DNA of 11,372 nt. Source: PALSA-612 sp964595575 (GTDB lineage Bacteria > Actinomycetota > Thermoleophilia > Gaiellales > Gaiellaceae). A model generated the notes under the pieces. It did no database searches, had not been told where the DNA came from, and worked only from the letters and a program-made list of their open reading frames with translations. The stretch spans positions 1 through 11,372 of the forward strand of contig CAZQRA010000062.1 of NCBI GenBank assembly GCA_964595575.1. The letters are read 5' to 3'. Of this stretch, positions 1 through 6,287 are shown one piece after another (the stretch's first letter is position 1; each line of letters opens with the position of its first letter). The position numbers and the translations under genes were made by a program.

Positions 1-1797
1 CTGCTCGAGGAGCGGCTGCCCGGCAAGGGGACGGGCGGTCTCGACGAGGGCGCCTCGCAGAGCCGAGGCGTCGAGCTGGGGACGGGCCTGCACCAGCCGG
101 GCGGCGGCAGCGGCGGCGACGGCGGCGGCGGCGCTGGAGCCGCTCACGGTGACGAGGGCCTGCCTTCCTCCCCTAGGCGCGGAAGGAGCGACCGTGACCA
201 GGCCGACCCCTGGAGCCACCAGGTCGGGCTTGGGCTGGCCGGCCAGGCCCGGGCCCGCCGAGGAGAAGGGAGCCACCGAGGCCAGCTCGGGGTTGTCCTG
301 GAGGCGAGCCCGCCCCACGCTGAGGACGAGGCGACGCCCTCGCAGGGCCGCTGCCTCCGCCTCGCCCGCTAGGCCGGAGGGAGCTGCTAGGACCGCCACC
401 CGGCTTGCGCCCGACCCGAGCGCGCCCGCGGGCAGGGACCCGCCGGCCACCAGGACGAGCCCTGCCCCGGCACGGGCGGCGGCCTCGACGGCCGACTCCA
501 GGCCGGGCCCGCCCGAGAGGAGAGCTGCCCGACCGGCCACCCGGCTCAGCCCGGCCTGCGTCACGAGCCCCCGGGGCGGGCGCCCCGGGGCGGGTACCAC
601 CTCCACCGTGGCCGGCTGGGGCAAGGCCGCCGAGAGCAGGGAAAGCTGGCCCCGGGACACGACCTCGAGCCCCGCGCGAATCGAGGCGGGGACGGCGGCG
701 ACCTGGGGGCGGAGGTCGACCGCGCCGACGGCCAGGGCGAGGGGAGCCCCTCCCGGCCCGGCCACGGTCCCCAGGGGGCTTCCTGCCCGCCTTCCGCCGT
801 TTCCGGCCGGGGCCACGACCAGCGTATCGAGGGCGGTCGCTCCCTCCACCGCCCGGGCCAGCGGCCCGTCCGCGAACGCCGCCCCTGCGTCGGCGACCCC
901 GAGGAGGGCGACGCGGACGGCGTCGTGGGCATCCCCGTTCTGGTTGGGGTCCACGGCCCGCTCCAGCCCAGCCACGATCTGGTCGGTGCGGGCGTGCTGC
1001 GACCACCGCCCGGCCGGGTCGCGCTGCCACCCCGCGATCCGGATGGGAAGCACGGTGGCGTCGGGAACGAGGCCGATGGGCGCCCCCTGCTCGTCCCGCC
1101 CCAAGAGGATGCCCGCCATGGCGGTGCCGTGGCTCTCCCGCGACGCTGGACGGCCGGGGCGGGCGCGCGGCCTGGCGTCGATCGAGCCGTCCACGAGGTC
1201 GAACCCGGGAAGCACGCGCCCGCCCAGGAAGGGGTGGGCGCGGGCGACCCCGGTGTCGAGGAGGCCGATCGTCACCCCCCGGCCGGTGAACGGGGAAAGG
1301 CCTATCGACGGCGGCGAGGGAGCGGCGGTCGCCGCCACAGAAGCAGGGTAGGCCGCCCGCACCGGAAAGACGCCGGCTACGTCCGGCTGGCGCTCGAGCG
1401 CGAGCTGGGCCCGCGAGTCGAGCACGGCCGAGAAGCCGTTCACCACCCGCAGGAAGCGGATCTCGGGAACGACCGCCACCCCTGCCGAGGCCAGGCTCCG
1501 AAGGAGCCGCTCCTGGGCGGCGAGGGCCGCCCTCGTCCACCGCCGCTCCTCGGCGTCGGAGGCGACACCCCCTGCTTCCCTGACCCGTTCGGCCAAGGAG
1601 GGAGCAGCGAGGAGGACGATCGCCCGCTGGCCGAGGACGGAGGGGCCGCTCCCAGGCAGGAACGCCCTCCACCCCGCCGCCGTGGCTGTGGGAGGAGGAG
1701 GAAGCCGACCCTCCTCGAGGGCCAGGAAAGCCCCCACCGCCCCAGCGATCCCCAGCGCGAGCGCCGCTCCGACCAGCCTAGACGGAGGCGTAGGCAT
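1..1797 (-). CDS. Secreted subtilisin-like serine protease (S8 family) with I9-type propeptide and PA insert; C-terminus cut by window edge
   Basis: The reading frame is open without a stop from ATG 1797 to base 1, giving 599 residues; the end lies outside the window. All four subtilase signatures are present: Asp181 in LLDTGV, His223 in SHGTAMAG, oxyanion Asn333 in APAGNGG, and Ser555 in SGSSAAAA. A hydrophobic stretch at about residues 8-25 should act as signal peptide or anchor. Residues about 60-155 (FLRVVNGFSAVL, then PDVAGVFPV) resemble an inhibitor I9 propeptide that is removed on maturation. Between Asn and Ser, residues about 400-465 look like a protease-associated (PA) domain, and KPDLVAPG precedes the Ser motif, as in Vpr-type extracellular proteases. 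The start lies 20 bases inside tsaD; the nearest upstream in-frame stop is at 1855-1857 and no other start lies between. No clear Shine-Dalgarno is seen, so translation probably depends on coupling to tsaD. The substrate is unknown. Confidence 0.93.
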   Translation of the reverse strand, partial: MPTPPSRLVGAALALGIAGAVGAFLALEEGRLPPPPTATAAGWRAFLPGSGPSVLGQRAIVLLAAPSLAERVREAGGVASDAEERRWTRAALAAQERLLRSLASAGVAVVPEIRFLRVVNGFSAVLDSRAQLALERQPDVAGVFPVRAAYPASVAATAAPSPPSIGLSPFTGRGVTIGLLDTGVARAHPFLGGRVLPGFDLVDGSIDARPRARPGRPASRESHGTAMAGILLGRDEQGAPIGLVPDATVLPIRIAGWQRDPAGRWSQHARTDQIVAGLERAVDPNQNGDAHDAVRVALLGVADAGAAFADGPLARAVEGATALDTLVVAPAGNGGRRAGSPLGTVAGPGGAPLALAVGAVDLRPQVAAVPASIRAGLEVVSRGQLSLLSAALPQPATVEVVPAPGRPPRGLVTQAGLSRVAGRAALLSGGPGLESAVEAAARAGAGLVLVAGGSLPAGALGSGASRVAVLAAPSGLAGEAEAAALRGRRLVLSVGRARLQDNPELASVAPFSSAGPGLAGQPKPDLVAPGVGLVTVAPSAPRGGRQALVTVSGSSAAAAVAAAAAARLVQARPQLDASALRGALVETARPLAGQPLLEQ

Positions 1798-2740
1798 CGG
1801 CGAGCAGAGCCTGGGGAGGGGAGAGCGGCCGCACGTAGCGGGCAGCCGAGGCGATCATGGCCGCGTTGTCGGTACACAGGGAGAGGGGGGCCAAGGCGGC
1901 GTCAGGAAGCGAGGCCCGAAGCTCGGAGTTGGCCGCCACGCCACCCACGACGGCGATCCGGTCGAGGCCGAGGGCCTCCGCCGCCAGCCTTGCCCTCTCC
2001 ACGAGCTGGGAGACGATGGCCCGCTGGTAGGAGGCGGCCAGGTCTGCCTTCCGGCGCTCGACCTCCGCCTGCCCCAGGCGGCGGGTCGTGTAGAGGAGGG
2101 CGGTCTTGAGCCCGGAGAAGGAGAGGTCGAAGCCGGGCACTCGCGCCACGGGGAAGGAGAAGGCCTCGGGATCTCCCTGCCGCGCCAGCTTGTCCAAGGC
2201 GGCTCCGCCTGGATAGCCGAGGCCCAAGAGACGCGCCCCCTTGTCGAAGGCCTCGCCGGCGGCGTCGTCGAGCGTCGATCCCACCACCCGGTAGCCGGCC
2301 CGGTCGCGCACCTCGAGAAGCAGGGTGTGGCCGCCGGTGGCAAGCAGGCAGAGGAAGGGCGGATCGACCGGGTCGGGCTGGAGGAAGAGGGAGGCCACGT
2401 GGCCGTGGAGGTGGTCGACCGGGGCCAAGGGGACGCCGAGACCGAAGGCAAGGGCCTTGGCGGCCGACAGCCCCACGAGCAGGGCGCCGATCAGCCCCGG
2501 CCCCTGGGTGACCGCCACCAGCCGCACCTCCGAGAGCGCCGTCTCGGCCTCGGCCAGGGCGGCCCGTACGACCGGCGAGACGAGCTCGAGGTGGCGGCGG
2601 GAGGCGACCTCGGGCACTACCCCGCCGAACCGGGCGTGGAGCTCGGCCTGGGAGGCGATCACGCTCGAGCGCACGCCGCCCTGCTCGTCCACCACCGCCG
2701 CCGCCGTCTCGTCGCAGGAGGTCTCGAGAGCGAGGATCAC
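1778..2740 (-). CDS. tsaD: tRNA N6-threonylcarbamoyladenosine (t6A37) transferase subunit TsaD
   Basis: TsaD transfers the threonylcarbamoyl group from TC-AMP to A37 of tRNAs that read ANN codons, working in the cytoplasm with TsaB and TsaE. The 320-residue product is about normal bacterial length (330-350). It opens with ILALETSCDETAAAVV, the ASKHA phosphate-binding start. The metal site is visible as His110 and His114 (VDHLHGH) plus Asp291 (CTDNAAMIA), and VVGGVAANSELR lies near residues 264-275. The GTG start at 2740 shares a GTGA overlap with the stop of the beta-propeller gene upstream. No Shine-Dalgarno is evident, which fits translational coupling. The protease gene begins inside its 3' end. 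Nothing in the sequence suggests loss of function. Confidence 0.97.
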   Translation of the reverse strand: MILALETSCDETAAAVVDEQGGVRSSVIASQAELHARFGGVVPEVASRRHLELVSPVVRAALAEAETALSEVRLVAVTQGPGLIGALLVGLSAAKALAFGLGVPLAPVDHLHGHVASLFLQPDPVDPPFLCLLATGGHTLLLEVRDRAGYRVVGSTLDDAAGEAFDKGARLLGLGYPGGAALDKLARQGDPEAFSFPVARVPGFDLSFSGLKTALLYTTRRLGQAEVERRKADLAASYQRAIVSQLVERARLAAEALGLDRIAVVGGVAANSELRASLPDAALAPLSLCTDNAAMIASAARYVRPLSPPQALLADAYASV

Positions 2741-3762
2741 GGCGGCGAGAGGGCGAGGACGCGGGAGCGGAGGACGAGGCGGAAGCTCCGCCCTCCGTCG
2801 GCCGTCGACCAGAGGAGGCCTGAGGGCGGGCTTCCTGCTCGGGAGGTGGTGAGGAGCCAGCCGTGCCTCGCATCCGGGAACGAGACCGCCACCGGAGCGT
2901 AGCCACGAAGGGGGGCCGAGCGCCGCCAGGAGCTGCCGCCGTCCCTAGTGGAGAGGACGGTGATCGTGCCCCGACCGCAGGCCGGGCAGAAGCCGACGAA
3001 GACAGCCGCGCCGCCGCCGAGCACCGCGAACGGCCCCGAGTAGTTGGAGATCGCGGGCAGTCGGGGCCGCAGGGCATCGAGGTTGGCAAGGACTGCACGC
3101 CACGTGCGGCCTCCGTCACGGGAGCGGATGACGTCGTACCCTTCGCTGCCGGCGGCGGCGCCGCGATGGAAGAGCGCCCAGACGGATGCGCCCCGGCAAC
3201 CGAGCTCGGCAAGCGGACCTTCGCCGCCGGTGTCGAGGCGCGCCCGCAGCGCCACCCGCCAGCCTCCTGCGGCACGCCTCCAGACGACGTTGCGCCGCGC
3301 AACCCACGTTCCCCGCCGCGTGGCGCACACGGCCTGGAGCGAAGCCGGGGCCGCAAGCGCTCGCCAGCGCGCGCCCCCGTCGAGGGTCCGTAACAGCCGA
3401 CCCCGACCGTCCAGGCCGTAGGCCCGGCGAGCGTCGACCGCGTCCAGGACCACGAGCCCGGGGGTCGACACCAGCCGGAAGCGGCCCTTGCCGCGGGCCC
3501 GGTAGACGGCCCCGCTGGCCAGGGCGAAGGCAGCGCCGGAGGCGACCGCGTCCAGGCCGCTTGCCCGCAGGGACGACACCCGCCGCCAGGTCCTCCCCCC
3601 GTCGGTCGTGCCCAGGATGCCCCCGGCCCCGGCTGCGAAGCCGCGGCGGAGATCGGCGAAGGCGACCGCGGGTCGAGTGACGGCGGGAGGCCCAGTCGCG
3701 GCCCCCACCAGGGAGGGACAGAGCACGGCCACGGCCAGAGCGGAGGCGACCGTCGGCCTCAG
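2737..3762 (-). CDS. Exported BNR/Ycf48-like beta-propeller protein, probable CTG start
   Basis: The product (341 residues from CTG 3762) has a good signal peptide: MRPT, then a hydrophobic core ASALAVAVLCPSLVGAA. The mature part carries at least five BNR/Asp-box-like turns: TTDGGRTWRRV (52-62), TLDGGARWRAL (126-136), SRDGGRTWRAV (214-224), STRDGGSSW (271-279) and STADGGRSF (319-327). This spacing fits a secreted six- or seven-bladed propeller of the sortilin/Ycf48 type. Such folds bind proteins or glycans; no enzyme site is recognisable and the function here is unknown. The start is unusual. CTG at 3762 forms a CTGA overlap with the rimI stop and lies 6 bases after AGAGGAGGT. Canonical alternatives are GTG 3795 (adds 11 residues; its nearest GGAGG lies 13 bases away) and GTG 3732 (loses most of the signal peptide). 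The stop forms a GTGA overlap with tsaD. The gene is certain; its exact start is moderately sure. Confidence 0.85.
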   Translation of the reverse strand: MRPTVASALAVAVLCPSLVGAATGPPAVTRPAVAFADLRRGFAAGAGGILGTTDGGRTWRRVSSLRASGLDAVASGAAFALASGAVYRARGKGRFRLVSTPGLVVLDAVDARRAYGLDGRGRLLRTLDGGARWRALAAPASLQAVCATRRGTWVARRNVVWRRAAGGWRVALRARLDTGGEGPLAELGCRGASVWALFHRGAAAGSEGYDVIRSRDGGRTWRAVLANLDALRPRLPAISNYSGPFAVLGGGAAVFVGFCPACGRGTITVLSTRDGGSSWRRSAPLRGYAPVAVSFPDARHGWLLTTSRAGSPPSGLLWSTADGGRSFRLVLRSRVLALSPP

Positions 3763-4232
3763 CGCGAGACCTCCTCTACGTGCGCCTCGCGCCACATGAC
3801 CAGGGCGTCCTCCCGGTTGTCCGTGTAGTAGCCGCGGCGGACGCCCTGGGGGCGAAAGCCGAGGCTCTCGTACAGGCGGATCGCCGGCAGGTTGGAGACC
3901 CGCACCTCCAACGTGTACCCGCGCCGGCGGTCGTTGGCGGTGCGGGCGAACACCTCGCCCAGAAGCCGGGTGGCGATTCCCCGCCGGCGCCGGTCGGGGG
4001 CGACCACCAGGTTCATGACGTGCCAGTCCTCCACGTGCCGGGACACGATCACGTACCCCACCAGCCTCTCTTCCTCCCCCTCGAAGGCCCCCAAGCACAG
4101 GGAGGAGGGCTTGGCCACCTCCCCCGCGAACATCGCCCGCGACCAGGGGGCGGGCATCGACCGGCGCTCGATCTCCTCCACCGCGTCCAGGTCATCCATG
4201 CGCAGGCGGCGGATGACGATGGTCTCGCTCAC
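3759..4232 (-). CDS. rimI: Ribosomal protein S18-type N-alpha-acetyltransferase (GNAT family)
   Basis: This 157-residue GNAT acetyltransferase transfers acetyl from acetyl-CoA to protein N-termini, classically ribosomal protein S18. The acetyl-CoA pyrophosphate loop is APDRRRRGIATRLL (residues 78-91). Glu109 in TLEVRVSN and Tyr121 in AIRLYESLGF have the spacing of the catalytic pair of enterobacterial RimI, and the C-terminal RRGYYTDNREDALVM (142-146 covers DNRED) is typical. GTG 4232 is chosen because it makes a GTGA overlap with the tsaB stop and removes a 64-residue extension that only shadows tsaB. Placement between tsaB and tsaD is common in Gram-positive bacteria and supports RimI over another GNAT. 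Its 3' end holds the ribosome binding site of the next gene. Confidence 0.94.
   Translation of the reverse strand: MSETIVIRRLRMDDLDAVEEIERRSMPAPWSRAMFAGEVAKPSSLCLGAFEGEEERLVGYVIVSRHVEDWHVMNLVVAPDRRRRGIATRLLGEVFARTANDRRRGYTLEVRVSNLPAIRLYESLGFRPQGVRRGYYTDNREDALVMWREAHVEEVSR
3769..3777 (-). promoter_or_regulatory. Strong Shine-Dalgarno (AGAGGAGGT) in front of a CTG start
   Basis: Read on the minus strand, AGAGGAGGT ends 6 bases before CTG 3762, the ideal distance for a ribosome binding site. It sits inside the last codons of rimI. It is the best ribosome binding site on the minus strand among the genes examined, and it decides the start of the propeller gene in favour of CTG over GTG 3795 and GTG 3732. 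Confidence 0.75.
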
Positions 4233-4837
4233 CGGGCCAACGAGCGCTCGGCGTCGGGGGCGCGGACGTAGATCGGCTCCACCGCTTCGGCCGGCCCGAA
4301 GTTGCGGGCAAGCCGTGCGTGCAGCCGAGCACGGGGCAGGTGGACGAGGTCCTCGTCGGGGGGAATGTCCGCTCCCGCCGCCTCCAGCAGGCTGCGGTAG
4401 CGAACGGCGCCGTCGCCGATGCACACCGTCCCCGGCTCGAGCACGAGGTCGCCAGGAGGGAGAGCGCAGGGCCGCCCCTCGACCAGGGTGAACACCTCCC
4501 GGCGACGAGCGTCGATGACGGGCAGCGCCCCCGGCAGCGCCGAGGCCAGCGCCTCCAGGGTGGACACGCCGGCCACAGGCACCTCCAGCGCCAGGGCCAA
4601 GCCGCGGGCGGTGGCGAGGCCCACGCGGATGCCGGTGAAGCTGCCCGGCCCTGTCCCTACCACCAGAGCCTCGATCTGGCGGGGCTCGGCTCTCGCCTCG
4701 CGCAGGAGGTCGTAAGCCGCGGCCAGGATCGTCACCGCCCGTGCTGTCCGCTCGCCCACCGGCTCTCCGTCACGGACAAGGGCGACGGTGGCGACGGGGG
4801 TGGCCGTATCGAAGGCGAGAACGAGGCCCGGCCGCAT
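4229..4837 (-). CDS. tsaB: t6A biosynthesis dimerization protein TsaB
   Basis: TsaB is the inactive ASKHA-fold partner that dimerises with TsaD and helps bind TsaE in t6A synthesis. The 202-residue product begins LVLAFDTATPVATVALV and has the hallmark stretch GTGPGSFTGIRVGLATARGL at residues 61-80. It ends with IYVRAPDAE (189-197), the usual TsaB C-terminal signature. The length is close to the family norm of 210-240. ATG 4837 lies 12 bases after the tsaE stop. The stop overlaps the rimI start as GTGA. The segment between about 103 and 180 is shorter and more diverged than the N-terminal half, as is normal for the family. Confidence 0.96.
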   Translation of the reverse strand: MRPGLVLAFDTATPVATVALVRDGEPVGERTARAVTILAAAYDLLREARAEPRQIEALVVGTGPGSFTGIRVGLATARGLALALEVPVAGVSTLEALASALPGALPVIDARRREVFTLVEGRPCALPPGDLVLEPGTVCIGDGAVRYRSLLEAAGADIPPDEDLVHLPRARLHARLARNFGPAEAVEPIYVRAPDAERSLAR

Positions 4838-4849
4838 GCGCCGGTCAGA

Positions 4850-5254
4850 TTATCCCGCCTCGAGCCCGGCTAAGAGCTCGCTCCGCTCGCTCTCCAGCTC
4901 GATCCGTCGCCGGTGCTCGTCCACGTGGGTCAGACGGACGCGCACCAGGGGATCGGGCAGCCATTCCTCCCCCGCCTCCGGCCACTCCACGAACACGATC
5001 GCCCCCTCGAAGTACGGCTCCAGCGCGGCCCAGTCCGCCTCCGTGAGTCGCGGCAGCCGGTACAGGTCGAGGTGGGAGACCGGCACCTGCCCCTGGTAGC
5101 GGCTGCCGACGGTGAAGGTGGGGCTGGTCACCGGCCGGGCGACCCCGAGGGCCCGACAGGCGCCCCGGATGAAGGTCGTCTTGCCCGACCCCAGCTCGCC
5201 GGCCACGGTCACCACGTCCCCCGGCTGCAGCCGAGCGGCCAGCCGGCCGGCCAC
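4850..5254 (-). CDS. tsaE: t6A biosynthesis ATPase TsaE (annotated from GTG; true start probably 14-19 codons further upstream)
   Basis: TsaE is a small P-loop ATPase that drives cycles of the TsaB-TsaD complex. From GTG 5254 the product has 134 residues with Walker A GELGSGKTTF (19-28), SPTFTVGSRY (44-53), HLDLYRL and the conserved VEWPEAGEEWLP. The same frame stays open upstream and reads IEITSASPKQTEAVAGRL, which matches the normal TsaE N-terminus (an S-P-x-x-T segment about 20 residues before Walker A). No ATG, GTG or TTG lies there. The only candidates are CTG at 5296, 5302 and 5311, all just after the udg stop at 5313. GTG 5254 would therefore give a protein lacking a conserved N-terminal strand and helix. 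Neither option has a strong Shine-Dalgarno. The function is sure; the start is not. Confidence 0.93.
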   Translation of the reverse strand: MAGRLAARLQPGDVVTVAGELGSGKTTFIRGACRALGVARPVTSPTFTVGSRYQGQVPVSHLDLYRLPRLTEADWAALEPYFEGAIVFVEWPEAGEEWLPDPLVRVRLTHVDEHRRRIELESERSELLAGLEAG

Positions 5255-5312
5255 GGCTTCTGTCTGCTTGGGCGAGGCGCTGGTGATCTCGATCAGGGCC
5301 AGGCAGGCCAGC

Positions 5313-5948
5313 CTAGAAGAGGCCGAGCTGGACCGCCGGCTCGGCGGCCAGAGAAAGCTCGAGCGGCTCGGCGGGCGCTTGGGGGAAAGCGAGCTCGCGG
5401 CCGAGGAGCTCGGGGATGCGCCTGAAGTCCTCCTCGAGCACGGCCAGCATGGAGGGCGTGTACAGGGCGGCCGCCGGGTGGTAGAGGGGGTACAGGAGCA
5501 CCCGCCGGGCGCCGATCATCACCTCCTGCTCGCGGCCGTGAACGCGGGTGATGCCGAGCTCCCTGCCCGACAGGAGCTTGGTGGCGAAGTTCCCCAGAGT
5601 GGCGATTACCTTGGGGGCCACCGCCTCGATCTGGCGAAAGAGGAGGGGCTCGCAGGCCTCGATCTCGTCGGGCATGGGGTCGCGATTCCCGGGCGGCCGA
5701 CACTTAAGCGTGTTGGCGATGTAGACGTCCTCGCGGCTCAAGCCGATGTCGGCGAGCAAGCGATCGAGGAGCTTGCCCGCCTGGCCGACGAAGGGGAGGC
5801 CCTGCTTGTCCTCGTGGAAGCCGGGTGCCTCCCCTACCAGCATGAGGTCGGCCCGCGGGTTTCCCACCCCGAACACGACCTGGGTGCGGGTCTGCGCGAG
5901 CCGGCAACGGGTGCACACCGATGCCTGCTGGCGGAGAGACTCGAGCAT
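5313..5948 (-). CDS. udg: Family 4 uracil-DNA glycosylase with [4Fe-4S] cluster
   Basis: The enzyme removes uracil from DNA, starting base excision repair of deaminated cytosine, which matters in a very GC-rich genome. The 211-residue product has the four cluster cysteines Cys12, Cys15 (VCTRCRLAQTR), Cys83 (NTLKCRPPGNRDP) and Cys99 (EACEP). The active-site motif is VGEAPGFHEDKQGLPFVGQAG (GEAPG at 39-43), and the second DNA/uracil motif is LYHPAAALY with His157. The presence of the Cys residues separates it from families 1, 2, 3 and 5. ATG 5948 follows a TAGACT box by 7 bases and has no Shine-Dalgarno, suggesting a leaderless transcript. The C-terminal tail after residue 185 is low in conserved residues. 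Confidence 0.96.
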   Translation of the reverse strand: MLESLRQQASVCTRCRLAQTRTQVVFGVGNPRADLMLVGEAPGFHEDKQGLPFVGQAGKLLDRLLADIGLSREDVYIANTLKCRPPGNRDPMPDEIEACEPLLFRQIEAVAPKVIATLGNFATKLLSGRELGITRVHGREQEVMIGARRVLLYPLYHPAAALYTPSMLAVLEEDFRRIPELLGRELAFPQAPAEPLELSLAAEPAVQLGLF

Positions 5949-5955
5949 CGGCGCG

Positions 5956-5961
5956 AGTCTA
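5956..5961 (-). promoter_or_regulatory. Candidate -10 box (TAGACT) for a leaderless udg transcript
   Basis: On the minus strand TAGACT is followed by exactly 7 bases and then ATG 5948. It fits the TANNNT -10 consensus of actinobacteria, and transcription would start at or beside the ATG. The absence of a Shine-Dalgarno in the gap agrees. No -35 element is recognisable. Confidence 0.5.
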
Positions 5962-6002
5962 GAGCGGGCTGCGGACGGACGTGGCCGAGGGAGGTCGGCC
6001 GG

Positions 6003-6209
6003 TCAGTGGCCGCAGCCGCAGGAGCCGCCGCAGCAGCCTCCGCCGCCCCCGAAGCTCGGCTGGGGGGACTCGCCGTGGGTGGCGAAGACCGAGAGCTGGC
6101 GGCGCACCTGGGACGAGCCGCAGCCCGGGCAGTCCGGGTCCTGGCCGTTCCGGACGAGCTCCTCGAAGCGCTCCTCGCAGGCCATGCACACGTACTCGTA
6201 GATGGGCAT
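6003..6209 (-). CDS. FmdB-family zinc ribbon protein with Cys/Gly-rich tail
   Basis: The 68-residue protein starts MPIYEYVCMACEERFEEL and has two zinc knuckles, Cys8-x2-Cys11 and Cys27-x2-Cys30, the single zinc ribbon of the FmdB/CxxC_CxxC_SSSS family. After a short linker it ends in a glycine stretch and CCGGSCGCGH, a further cluster of four cysteines and a histidine typical of this family and likely metal-binding. FmdB proteins are proposed regulators or accessory factors; the real role is unknown. ATG 6209 is selected because the MPIYEYxC start is the family hallmark; the 162 upstream in-frame codons only shadow the plus-strand gene. It is the first gene of the minus-strand series, 54 bases before udg. 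Confidence 0.93.
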   Translation of the reverse strand: MPIYEYVCMACEERFEELVRNGQDPDCPGCGSSQVRRQLSVFATHGESPQPSFGGGGGCCGGSCGCGH

Positions 6210-6216
6210 CGCCCCA

Positions 6217-6222
6217 AGTCTA
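6217..6222 (-). promoter_or_regulatory. Candidate -10 box (TAGACT) for a leaderless transcript of the zinc-ribbon gene
   Basis: TAGACT on the minus strand sits exactly 7 bases before ATG 6209, the same word at the same distance as in front of udg. The 7-base gap (TGGGGCG) contains no usual Shine-Dalgarno, so a leaderless mRNA is likely. It lies within the divergent intergenic region 6210-6287. Confidence 0.55.
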
Positions 6223-6243
6223 CGCGTCGCCGGCCGGAAGCGG

Positions 6244-6249
6244 TAGGAT
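6244..6249 (+). promoter_or_regulatory. Candidate -10 box (TAGGAT) for the DUF2520-panC-panB operon
   Basis: TAGGAT matches TANNNT and would give a leader of roughly 30 bases ending in the GGAG ribosome binding site at 6279-6282, five bases before ATG 6288. No good -35 is seen. The leader contains GGATA (6246-6250) and TATCC (6263-6267), a short inverted repeat, and AGGGAA twice, at 6251 and 6271, 20 bases apart. Either could be a regulator site, but both are short. Confidence 0.35.
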
Positions 6250-6287
6250 AAGGGAAGCCCGGTATCCGCTAGGGAACTGGAGCCTCC

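Noticed and set aside
149..2902. Several long plus-strand frames and minus-strand frame 173-1672 over the protease and tsaD
   Set aside because: The proteins are rich in Arg, Pro, Gly and Ala without motifs, while the minus-strand frames carry complete subtilase and TsaD signatures.
3763..4098. Upstream ATG 4098 as start of the propeller protein
   Set aside because: It would overlap rimI by more than 330 bases, and the added residues are a low-complexity shadow preceding an obvious signal peptide.
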